A stretch of 48,983 bases of DNA, from positions 3,543-52,525 of IMG/VR virus record IMGVR_UViG_3300037963_003291. One strand, written 5' to 3'. Source of the DNA: a virus. The translations under genes and the position numbers were made by a program. Below, in pieces: positions 1-6,131 of the stretch (position 1 is its first letter; each line of letters opens with the position of its first letter). Under the pieces are notes generated by a model, which ran no database searches, had not been told where the DNA came from, and saw only the letters and a list, made by a program, of their open reading frames with translations.

Positions 1-74
1 ATGTTACCGATACTAAAGGAACGAGTAATGGAACAAATAACGGAGCTACGTTTAGCTCAACAGTACCATCATAA
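1..74 (+). CDS. C-terminal end of an unknown gene cut by the window start
   Basis: The third reading frame is open from the window edge to a TAA at 72-74 and encodes about 23 residues rich in Thr, Ser, Asn and Gly. That composition resembles the end of a beta-rich phage structural protein, but this is inference. Its stop overlaps the ATG of the next gene (TAATG), the coupling used throughout this genome, which supports this frame over the other two. A frame starting at the ATG at position 1 also exists, but it runs through that junction and ends at 81. Confidence 0.4.
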   Translation, partial: VTDTKGTSNGTNNGATFSSTVPS

Positions 75-292
75 TGAATAAGTTTATAATACTAACACCG
101 CAAGATATGGTAGATTGGGGAGGAAGCAATCTTCCTTTTAGTCAAATAAGGGCTATCGGCACTGATGGATCTGGCGTATTTGTTTTTGACACCGTACCAA
201 GTAGATTTAGCTCAAAAACAGTGTACGATAAATCTGAATTTGATGCTATGTTAAGAGATGGCACAAGTGTCTTTTATGTTGAGGGATATTGA
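74..292 (+). CDS. Small hypothetical protein, 72 aa
   Basis: I do not recognise this protein. It is soluble in appearance, with no membrane segment, signal peptide or Cys pair, and reads like one small alpha/beta domain with alternating hydrophobic residues (FIILTPQDMV near the start, FYVEGY at the end). The ATG overlaps the stop of the upstream partial gene (TAATG), so translation is probably coupled. Its 3' end overlaps the 3' end of the convergent regulator gene by 19 bases. It is the last rightward gene before that leftward gene. Confidence 0.55.
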   Translation: MNKFIILTPQDMVDWGGSNLPFSQIRAIGTDGSGVFVFDTVPSRFSSKTVYDKSEFDAMLRDGTSVFYVEGY

Positions 293-711
293 TTATCTAA
301 CTCTCTGTAAACTCTCTGCACTAACAGTCTAGCTTTTTGAGTTAGAGCATATCTTACCCTGTAATTATATTTAGTTTCATCGCGAAACAAATGGTCTTCA
401 TACGTGTCAGACGGTGTAAGCCTATCAAAGTGTTTATATATATACCCCTCTTTAACCAATGGGTATACTGTTCTTTCAGATAGTTTCTTTTTACTAACAC
501 CATACTCTTCAGCAGCGTAGTCTAACGTCCAGAACTCAAGATCGTAAGCCCAGAGCATGAACATTAACTCCTTTTGAAATACGTCTTGAGATTCTTGCGT
601 TGATAAAAGAACGCGTCTAAGATTCTTAAGGTAGTTTCTTTTTACGTATCTTTGATTTAGTCGAGATGACTCTCTAAATAGTTTTTTCTTTGAGACTCTA
701 CTTTTCGGCAT
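274..711 (-). CDS. Winged-helix/MarR-like DNA-binding regulator, 145 aa
   Basis: A very basic N-terminus (about residues 1-35) is followed by a region that reads as a winged helix-turn-helix. Helices near residues 45-75 contain the segment AAEEYGVSKKKLSERT, a turn-and-recognition-helix pattern, then a VYPLVKEGYIYK segment typical of the wing of MarR-like folds, and a closing helix LTQKARLLVQRVYREL. The likely role is transcription control by DNA binding. It is the only leftward gene among rightward ones here and has its own Bacteroidetes-type promoter overlapping the start of the divergent gene at 736, so it could affect transcription on both sides. The target and the direction of control are unknown. 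MarR-like is a fold-level call made by eye. Confidence 0.55.
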   Translation of the reverse strand: MPKSRVSKKKLFRESSRLNQRYVKRNYLKNLRRVLLSTQESQDVFQKELMFMLWAYDLEFWTLDYAAEEYGVSKKKLSERTVYPLVKEGYIYKHFDRLTPSDTYEDHLFRDETKYNYRVRYALTQKARLLVQRVYRELDNQYPST

Positions 712-728
712 TAAAATAAATTATTTTA

Positions 729-736
729 CAAATATA
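729..736 (-). promoter_or_regulatory. TATATTTG -7 promoter box for the leftward regulator
   Basis: Read on the minus strand this is TATATTTG, an exact match to the Bacteroidetes sigma-A -7 consensus TAnnTTTG, 18 bases upstream of the ATG at 711. Its upstream end touches the ATG of the divergent gene at 736. No convincing TTTG -33 element is seen at the usual distance. Confidence 0.6.
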
Positions 737-1038
737 TGGAAGAGCAAGCTTTTTTCTTAGAATTACAAAGATTATCTTTGAAAATAGATGATCTAGTCGA
801 TAAGTATAACATGAGAGAAAGAGTTGTGTCAGTTATGGTGACTGGAATAATAGATGAAAACATATTTGGAGATACTAGGCTGAAATGCTTATATAGCTAC
901 AGTTTAGAATCTCAAGAAGAATTAGATAATATAATAAATTTTATTGATACTACGTGGAGAATACCAACAGACGAAAAGGATGGTTATAAGGATATAGATG
1001 ATCTGCTGGACGGCACGGGTATAGAATTAGAAGATTAA
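736..1038 (+). CDS. Acidic hypothetical protein, 100 aa
   Basis: I do not recognise a function. The protein is acidic, with a helical N-terminus (FFLELQRLSLKIDDLVDKY), a central strand-like VVSVMVTGII segment and an Asp/Glu-rich tail ending in GIELED. It has no Cys, signal peptide or membrane segment. It starts a run of closely spaced rightward genes leading into the packaging block and lies divergently from the winged-helix gene with only 24 bases between them. Small acidic proteins in this position are common in marine phages, but their role is not known to me. Confidence 0.55.
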   Translation: MEEQAFFLELQRLSLKIDDLVDKYNMRERVVSVMVTGIIDENIFGDTRLKCLYSYSLESQEELDNIINFIDTTWRIPTDEKDGYKDIDDLLDGTGIELED

Positions 1039-1043
1039 ATAAA

Positions 1044-1280
1044 ATGGACGGACTTATTAGAAAAATTATTGTCGGGAAAGACCCGAAAGATGCCATGGCT
1101 TATTATGTCGGCATGAGAGCAGGTGGAGGTAAAGTATCCACTATAATACTAGATGAAAGACATCTTGCGCATTGGAATAAAAAAAGATATCTAGTCTACA
1201 CAGATTTAGAGGGATCTCAAGTATTGTGGAAGGCTATTGATGACATGCCATGTATTGTAGAATTTGATTTAGATTTTTAA
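1044..1280 (+). CDS. Conserved-looking phage hypothetical protein, 78 aa
   Basis: This small alpha/beta protein has a clear strand and loop pattern: IRKIIVGKDPKDAMAYYVG, then KVSTIILDERHL, then RYLVYTDLEG and a Trp-containing segment ending in DMPCIVEFDLDF. I recall similar proteins in uncultured marine phages upstream of the terminase genes, without assigned function. The start is preceded by TTAAATAAA, the A/T-rich leader used by other genes here. Its stop overlaps the next ATG (TAATG at 1278-1282). Confidence 0.6.
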   Translation: MDGLIRKIIVGKDPKDAMAYYVGMRAGGGKVSTIILDERHLAHWNKKRYLVYTDLEGSQVLWKAIDDMPCIVEFDLDF

Positions 1281-1423
1281 TGAAAACTAAAAAGAGCAAA
1301 GGATTAGGAGATACAATAGCTAAAGTAACAAAAGCTACTGGACTCGATAGGCTTGCCCCAAAGGGATGTGGGTGTAAGCGACGTCAAGATAAATTAAATA
1401 AAATGTTCCCTTATAAAAAATGA
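1280..1423 (+). CDS. Small basic Cys-containing protein, 47 aa
   Basis: This short gene begins at the ATG overlapping the previous stop (TAATG) and ends in a TGA overlapping the next ATG (ATGA at 1420). Coupling at both ends strongly supports it as real. The product has a helical part (KGLGDTIAKVTKATGLDRLA), a GCGC motif near residues 29-32 and a basic end containing KLNKMFPYKK. The two cysteines might help bind a metal, but there are too few ligands to be sure. I recall similar short proteins in Bacteroidetes phages near the packaging genes, with no known function. Confidence 0.6.
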   Translation: MKTKKSKGLGDTIAKVTKATGLDRLAPKGCGCKRRQDKLNKMFPYKK

Positions 1424-2004
1424 AAAGTTTAAGTAAGTTTGTCGTAAGGCTTCCTAAGAAGTTTAACGACAGTGTAAAGATCGGTGATTCTGAAATTTAT
1501 ATAGAAACTAAATACGACGAATTCCGACACAGAGTTATGGAGGGCGAGGTTGTTTGCTGTCCTCTAAAGTATGATACGCCTGTTAAACCTGGAGATACCA
1601 TGTATTTTCATCACCATGTTGTTGTGCAAGGCGGTACCCCGATAGACGGACTAGAAGATTGCTATCTAGTTACGTATGATCCTGAGATTTCTATGAACTC
1701 GCAAGCCTTTGCATACAAATGTAAAGACACAGGAAAAGTAGAACCGCTTTCAAACTGGTGTCTTCTTGAACCTGTAGAAGAGAACCTAGGTCTGAAGTCT
1801 GACATTATTGAGATTGTAGAGCATAAAAAAGAAAACCCCACTCAGGGAAGAATTATTTATGCATCTAAAATGTGTGATGAACTAGGAGTTAAGGAGGGAG
1901 ATGTTGTTGGTATAGGCAGAAACAGAGACTACCGCCTCATGGTTGACGGTACAGAGTATTACAGAACTAGAGCAGAAGATTTTTTATATGTCATCGAAGA
2001 ATAA
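1420..2004 (+). CDS. GroES-like co-chaperonin with two GroES-type domains, 194 aa
   Basis: The second half, about residues 110-194, follows the GroES pattern closely: a WCLLEPVEE strand, a loop with SDIIEIV where GroES has its mobile loop, GRIIYASK, then VKEGDVVGIGRN and a final DGTEYYRTRAEDFLYVIE, matching the GroES end (dg-ey-hydrophobic-r-e-dil-vie). The first half, residues 5-100, shows a similar barrel order (VMEGEVVCC, VKPGDTMYFHH, CYLVTYD) with no obvious mobile loop, suggesting a tandem or Cpn20-like protein. A phage co-chaperonin would cap host GroEL while capsid proteins fold, as T4 gp31 does. It sits in the head-gene operon, and its end overlaps the next gene by 17 bases. The domain calls are by eye. 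Confidence 0.68.
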   Translation: MKSLSKFVVRLPKKFNDSVKIGDSEIYIETKYDEFRHRVMEGEVVCCPLKYDTPVKPGDTMYFHHHVVVQGGTPIDGLEDCYLVTYDPEISMNSQAFAYKCKDTGKVEPLSNWCLLEPVEENLGLKSDIIEIVEHKKENPTQGRIIYASKMCDELGVKEGDVVGIGRNRDYRLMVDGTEYYRTRAEDFLYVIEE

Positions 2005-2281
2005 GTTTACAACAATAAGCGCTGCTAAAAGATTAATGGCTAGCATGGAGACCGCTATAGATAACATGATTGACGAAATAAAAAAACCCGTTGATCCTGA
2101 GATAAACGGTAGCGCTAGAAAAGCTGAACTTCAGTCTATAAAACAAACAGCAACAGACTGCAAAGAACTTATAGTTGAAAGACAGCGTTTAGAACAGATG
2201 ATTAAAGATCTAAAAACAAGCGGAGAGATAGGTGGAGACAAAGATTATTCGGGTGGATTTGCGGAAAGGTTTTCTAAGTAA
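1988..2281 (+). CDS. Helical hypothetical protein, 97 aa; possible small terminase candidate
   Basis: The protein is almost entirely helical with heptad-like stretches (AAKRLMASMETAIDNMIDEI; ELIVERQRLEQMIKDLKTS) and ends in a conserved-looking GGFAERFSK tail. I chose the ATG at 1988 because it overlaps the co-chaperonin end by only 17 bases and gives a natural MSSKNKF start; an in-frame start at 1943 would lengthen the overlap to 62 bases. A helical oligomer upstream of the large terminase could be the small terminase, but no helix-turn-helix is evident and the call is speculative. Confidence 0.5.
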   Translation: MSSKNKFTTISAAKRLMASMETAIDNMIDEIKKPVDPEINGSARKAELQSIKQTATDCKELIVERQRLEQMIKDLKTSGEIGGDKDYSGGFAERFSK

Positions 2282-2286
2282 CTTTG
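2258..2286 (+). promoter_or_regulatory. Possible Bacteroidetes-type promoter (TTTG-N17-TAACTTTG)
   Basis: TTTG at 2258-2261 is followed after 17 bases by TAACTTTG at 2279-2286, which fits TAnnTTTG. The ATG of the next gene begins only 4 bases after the box, so a transcript from here would be leaderless or nearly so. The spacing is slightly shorter than the usual 19 or so, hence moderate confidence. Confidence 0.4.
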
Positions 2287-2290
2287 CGTT

Positions 2291-2518
2291 ATGCGAGTTA
2301 AAAAAAGAAACTACAAAAAAGAGTACAAAAAGTACGGTGCTGGAGGTAAAGCCAAAAAGTACCGAGCTCGCTTAAATAAGATTAACAGAAGAAAAGGCAA
2401 CTACGGTAATGGAGACGGCATGGACGAAGCTCACTACGGTAGAGGCGGTAATACAAGACTGCAATCTCAATCAAAAAACAGAGCTAACAATAGGCCTAAA
2501 GTAAGAAGAAGCAGATGA
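2291..2518 (+). CDS. Very basic HNH-like small protein (degenerate), 75 aa
   Basis: The N-terminal half is extremely Lys/Arg-rich (RNYKKEYKKYGAGGKAKKYR). The middle carries NYGNGDGMDEAHYG followed by NTRLQSQSKNR. This order (GDG, D, H, N, then SKNR) resembles the small phage HNH proteins whose core reads GDGKDVHHKDGNP...NL...SRSKNR, which I recall from many marine phages near terminase genes. Here the first metal-site His appears replaced, so nuclease activity is doubtful, although a His and Asn remain. It may help DNA packaging or simply bind DNA. Its TGA overlaps the next ATG (GATGAAG). Confidence 0.5.
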   Translation: MRVKKRNYKKEYKKYGAGGKAKKYRARLNKINRRKGNYGNGDGMDEAHYGRGGNTRLQSQSKNRANNRPKVRRSR

Positions 2519-3561
2519 AGATAAAAAAGAAATATCAAGATGGAGGCATTTTAAGTGAGATGGTAGATCGCATGAGAAATAGGAGGGAAAAAATAAAAGC
2601 AGCTAAGGAGTACTATAAAGAAGAGGCGGAAAACCCAACGATGTACTTAAATGAAGAGGGTAAAATAATGATGCCAGGTGTTAGTTATGATACTGGAGAG
2701 CCAGTATATTATGAAGAAGAGTTAACCCCAAGACAATACAAAAGGTTTAATAGGGCACAGCTTAGAAATTACAAAAGAGATTTAAGAAGGGCAGATAGAG
2801 AAGCTAGACAGCAAGAAAGACAAGAAAGACGAGACGAAAGAATAAAAGAAAGAGGTTATAGAAGAGTTGGTAGGGCTGACATACTTCCTTTTGATACAGA
2901 AGATATATTAGATTATTTAGCTGGAGAGAGTAATGCTGGTTATTATCTAGGTCCTAAAATGTTAGGTAGATTAACAAGCAGAAGATTTAGAGATAAAGTT
3001 GGAAATATCTCTATGAATCCTGTAAGTGATAACACGGGTTTAATATCAAGCGTTGAAAAGGGAGCTGACGATAGCGTTGTAGATCATGAGTTAATACACA
3101 AAAGTCAATATGGGCCTTTACAAATGCTTGCGTCATACTTTGGGCTACCAGGTGCTGGAAGAATACAAGACAAAGGCACTAGAAAGGCATATAAAAACTT
3201 AATGAAGTCTATAAGAAAAGAAGGTACTGTGTTAGACGAAAAAGGACTTGGAACTCAGGCTGATTATATGACTGGAGAAAGAAGCAGAGATATAGAGTTT
3301 GATGCAATCCTTAAGTCTGGACTTTCTTCTGCATCCGCTGCAGGGTATAATTTAGAAGGTAAGAGTTTTGATGAAATTATGGATATTCTTGATAAAGCTG
3401 AAAAAGATAAAAAAGCATCAACAAATATGGGGCATTTAAATAGATTCATGCGAGGTACAAATTGGACGAATGAGCAAAAAGGATTTATCATGGATGCAAT
3501 TAAAGCGAACTTAGGTCGTGAAGCGTTTACCGCTGAAGATGCAAGACAAGATTTAAGATAA
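2515..3561 (+). CDS. Putative HELIH zinc metallopeptidase with N-terminal KYxxGG motif, 348 aa
   Basis: The N-terminus reads MKIKKKYQDGG, an instance of a motif found in several other proteins of this window. Residues about 75-115 form a very basic, Arg/Glu-rich helix (ADREARQQERQERRDERIK). Residues 191-195 are HELIH within VVDHELIHKSQYG, the HExxH signature of zincins, and a possible third ligand lies in RDIEFDA (Glu about 261). A protease here could process virion proteins, degrade host material after ejection or cut peptidoglycan; context does not decide. No signal peptide is visible. ATGA overlap with the upstream gene supports the start. HExxH alone is short, but the downstream E-x-D-A element strengthens the call. 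Confidence 0.55.
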   Translation: MKIKKKYQDGGILSEMVDRMRNRREKIKAAKEYYKEEAENPTMYLNEEGKIMMPGVSYDTGEPVYYEEELTPRQYKRFNRAQLRNYKRDLRRADREARQQERQERRDERIKERGYRRVGRADILPFDTEDILDYLAGESNAGYYLGPKMLGRLTSRRFRDKVGNISMNPVSDNTGLISSVEKGADDSVVDHELIHKSQYGPLQMLASYFGLPGAGRIQDKGTRKAYKNLMKSIRKEGTVLDEKGLGTQADYMTGERSRDIEFDAILKSGLSSASAAGYNLEGKSFDEIMDILDKAEKDKKASTNMGHLNRFMRGTNWTNEQKGFIMDAIKANLGREAFTAEDARQDLR

Positions 3562-3577
3562 AACTAATTTAAATAAA

Positions 3578-3769
3578 ATGAAACATTTAATAATTATGGT
3601 GCTAGCAGTAGCGCTAACCTCGTGTTCTTCAGTAAAGCAGCACTACAGATCTCAAAAGAACGACTACAATCAATGTTGGTGTATTGATCCATGGGACGGT
3701 GGCGCGGAATGGTGCTGTAATGGAAAGGCACCAAATTACATGGCACCTTATCACCATAAGCACAATTAA
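3578..3769 (+). CDS. Small lipoprotein, 63 aa
   Basis: A short hydrophobic signal (MKHLIIMVLAVALTSC) ends in the lipobox LTSC, so Cys16 should be lipidated and the mature protein, about 48 residues, anchored to a membrane. The mature part is rich in Cys, Trp, His and Tyr (CWCIDPWDGGAEWCC, ending YHHKHN) and could bind metal or form disulfides. Phage lipoproteins of this size may act in lysis (an o-spanin-like role) or superinfection exclusion; neither is shown. The start has the typical TTTAAATAAA leader. The opposite strand is also open here but shows no coding features. Confidence 0.6.
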   Translation: MKHLIIMVLAVALTSCSSVKQHYRSQKNDYNQCWCIDPWDGGAEWCCNGKAPNYMAPYHHKHN

Positions 3770-3771
3770 TC

Positions 3772-3957
3772 ATGTCAAAGTATAAATGCGATTGTGGAGA
3801 GCATGAAGTAGAGTGCTCTAATGCCGTTATTAGAATAATTGACGGAAAAGCTACACATGATGTTAAATGCCCATGTGAAAAGTACATGAAGCTGTCTAAC
3901 CCTAAAAAAGGCATGCCGTCTCTTGGTAGAATGGATAATTATGGTAGTAGCTACTGA
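3772..3957 (+). CDS. Small zinc-ribbon-like protein, 61 aa
   Basis: The protein has CDCGEHEVEC near the start and KCPCEKYM near residue 42, giving CxC...C...CxC with nearby His residues, a pattern compatible with one zinc-bound ribbon. It ends with MPSLGRMDNYGSSY. Its TGA overlaps the ATG of the large terminase (ACTGATGTC region at 3955-3959), so it is probably co-translated with the packaging motor. A role in packaging is inferred from position only; I know of no assigned function. Confidence 0.55.
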   Translation: MSKYKCDCGEHEVECSNAVIRIIDGKATHDVKCPCEKYMKLSNPKKGMPSLGRMDNYGSSY

Positions 3958-6080
3958 TGTCTGTACTATTAAATTTAAAGGAATATGATGAGCCTGCTAT
4001 CAAGATTTGTCCCAACGGTACGGAAGGTGAGATTGTCGAACTCGGTGGGTTACTCATTTGCCTTCCAAAAAGGCCGCCGAAGAAGCAAATTTTCGGATAT
4101 AAAGAATCAAACTCTATGCAAATGTGGCGAAGGGTATCTATGCCGCAGGAATTGTCTCGTATTAAATCTATGGATGAGTGGGCGGAAATGCCAAGGGAGT
4201 TCAGAGAGAGGTTTCGTCCATATATCGAGGAGGAGTTTAGGCGTAGGCGTGAGGGTTTTTGGTTTTATAACAACGGTACAGCTACATATATTACGGGGAG
4301 GCATTACATGATGCTACAGTGGACCAAGCTAGATATTGGTTACCCGTACTTTCTTAACTTTCAGCGTGAAATCTTTTTACATATGGCTGCGTGCGAAGCT
4401 GATCCACGTTGCATTGGTCAGCTTTATACTAAGTGCCGTCGTTCTGGGTATACTAATATATGCTCTGCAGTGCTTGTTGACGAAGCTACGCAAGTAAAAG
4501 ACAAGCTTATGGGGATACAGTCGAAGACTGGTAAAGATGCTCAAGAGAATATTTTTATGAAAAAGGTGGTTTATATGTTTAGACACTACCCTTTCTTTTT
4601 TAAACCAATACAAGATGGTACTACTAATCCGCGTATGGAGTTAGCTTTTAGAGAGCCATCAAAGCGTATCACCAAGAAGAACAAAACATCTCAAACAGGT
4701 GAAGCGCTTAACACAGTTATTAATTGGAAAAACACAACTAACAATGCATACGATGGTGAGAAGCTACACATATTGTATTTAGATGAGGCAGGAAAATGGG
4801 AAAAACCTACAGACATAAGAGACGCTTGGAGGATTCAGAGGACGTGTTTGATCGTCGGAAGAAAAATCGTGGGAAAAGCGCTAGTCGGAAGCACCGTAAA
4901 CCCGATGGACAAGGGTGGGAAGGAATACAAGGATCTGTGGAAAGATTCGAATCCAGACGAAAGAAACGCAAATGGTAGGACACTTAGCGGTTTGTATAGG
5001 CTGTTTATACCAGCAGATGAATCTCTTGAGGGCTTCTTCGATGTTTACGGGAATCCAGTAGTGGATGAACCAGAAAGTGCTGTTGCTGGTATTGATGGTG
5101 AGGATGTTGTTGGTGGCTCTAGACAGTATTTAAAGAATGAGAGAGATAGTTTGAAACACGATGCTTCTGAACTAAATGAGGTGATCAGGCAGTTCCCGTT
5201 TACAGAAGACGAAGCGTTTAGAGATAGTATTGAAGGTAGCCTGTTTAATGTTGGTAAGATATACGAGCAGATTCAATTTAATGACGAATTGTTTCCCAAT
5301 CCAGTTGTTGTAGGTAATCTAAACTGGAGAAACGGAGAGAGGGATAGTGAGGTTGTATTCTCACCAGATCCAAACGGAAGGTTTAGAATATCCTGGCTAC
5401 CTCCAGCAGAGATTAGAAATAAATCAGCACTAAACAGAGGTAAAAAGGTACCGCCTAATTCACATATAGGATGCGGTGGCGTCGACTCTTATGATCTTGA
5501 TGAAACTGTAGATGGCAGAGGTTCTAAGGGAGCTTTGCATTTATACAATAAGTTTAATATGGAGTACCCGTCTAACACATTTGTTTTGGAGTACGCTTCT
5601 AGACCACCTTTAGCTAAAATCTTTTACGAAGATGTGCTTATGGCTGCTGTGTTTTACGGTTTCCCTATATTAATTGAGAACAATAAGTACGGTATTGCAA
5701 GGTACTTTGAATCAAGAGGTTATGATGGCTATCTAATGGACAGGCCTAAGCATTTGCTAGCGGCTAATTCATCAACCATAAAATCAAAAACAAAAGGTAT
5801 ACCGTCCAACTCTCAAGACGTAATACAGGCTCATGCTCACGCTATAGAGGCGTACATTCATGACTATGTTGGTATAAACTACGACACAGGTGAGTTTGGT
5901 GGGATGTATTTTAATCGTACCTTAGAAGATTGGATTGGGTATCAGATAAACAATAGAACAAAATTTGACCTTACTATTAGTTCTGGGTTAGCTTTATTGG
6001 CTGCGCAAAAAGTAAAACCTAAAAGAAAACCTGCTGATTTTAACGACAAGAAATTCTTTAGACGATTCAAGGTTTATTAA
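3957..6080 (+). CDS. terL: Terminase large subunit (DNA-packaging ATPase/nuclease), 707 aa
   Basis: This is the motor that cuts concatemeric DNA and pumps it into the prohead through the portal. The ATPase half has a deviant Walker A, KCRRSGYT (residues 159-166), in which the usual GKT lysine is replaced by Tyr and an upstream Lys or Arg likely substitutes. Walker B is ILYLDEA (Asp276, Glu277). The nuclease half starts near GCGGVDSYDLDE (Asp510), an RNase H-like metal site, and continues with ENNKYGIARYFESRGYDGY. The length of about 700 aa and the GVDSYD form fit large terminases of crAss-like and other Bacteroidetes phages. It lies directly upstream of the portal gene, with a promoter between them. 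Confidence 0.9.
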   Translation: MSVLLNLKEYDEPAIKICPNGTEGEIVELGGLLICLPKRPPKKQIFGYKESNSMQMWRRVSMPQELSRIKSMDEWAEMPREFRERFRPYIEEEFRRRREGFWFYNNGTATYITGRHYMMLQWTKLDIGYPYFLNFQREIFLHMAACEADPRCIGQLYTKCRRSGYTNICSAVLVDEATQVKDKLMGIQSKTGKDAQENIFMKKVVYMFRHYPFFFKPIQDGTTNPRMELAFREPSKRITKKNKTSQTGEALNTVINWKNTTNNAYDGEKLHILYLDEAGKWEKPTDIRDAWRIQRTCLIVGRKIVGKALVGSTVNPMDKGGKEYKDLWKDSNPDERNANGRTLSGLYRLFIPADESLEGFFDVYGNPVVDEPESAVAGIDGEDVVGGSRQYLKNERDSLKHDASELNEVIRQFPFTEDEAFRDSIEGSLFNVGKIYEQIQFNDELFPNPVVVGNLNWRNGERDSEVVFSPDPNGRFRISWLPPAEIRNKSALNRGKKVPPNSHIGCGGVDSYDLDETVDGRGSKGALHLYNKFNMEYPSNTFVLEYASRPPLAKIFYEDVLMAAVFYGFPILIENNKYGIARYFESRGYDGYLMDRPKHLLAANSSTIKSKTKGIPSNSQDVIQAHAHAIEAYIHDYVGINYDTGEFGGMYFNRTLEDWIGYQINNRTKFDLTISSGLALLAAQKVKPKRKPADFNDKKFFRRFKVY

Positions 6081-6098
6081 TGATAACCATACGTTTAG

Positions 6099-6106
6099 TA
6101 TATTTG
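6099..6106 (+). promoter_or_regulatory. TATATTTG promoter box before the portal gene
   Basis: TATATTTG matches the TAnnTTTG -7 consensus and lies 26 bases before the portal ATG in the 51-base gap after the terminase. It is followed by GCAAAAATGAGATTATATATAAAATA, an A-rich untranslated leader. A weak GTTTA lies about 22 bases upstream where a TTTG -33 element would be expected. Confidence 0.6.
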
Positions 6107-6131
6107 CAAAAATGAGATTATATATAAAATA

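Noticed and set aside
4796-4978. Lys/Arg-rich open frame inside the large terminase gene, same strand
   Set aside because: It lies wholly inside the well-supported terminase frame, has no leader of its own, and its composition reflects the out-of-frame reading of AGA/GAA codons.
6080-6115. Eleven-codon open frame overlapping the terminase stop
   Set aside because: It has a TAATG overlap but spans the portal promoter box and encodes only 11 residues; it is more likely chance.
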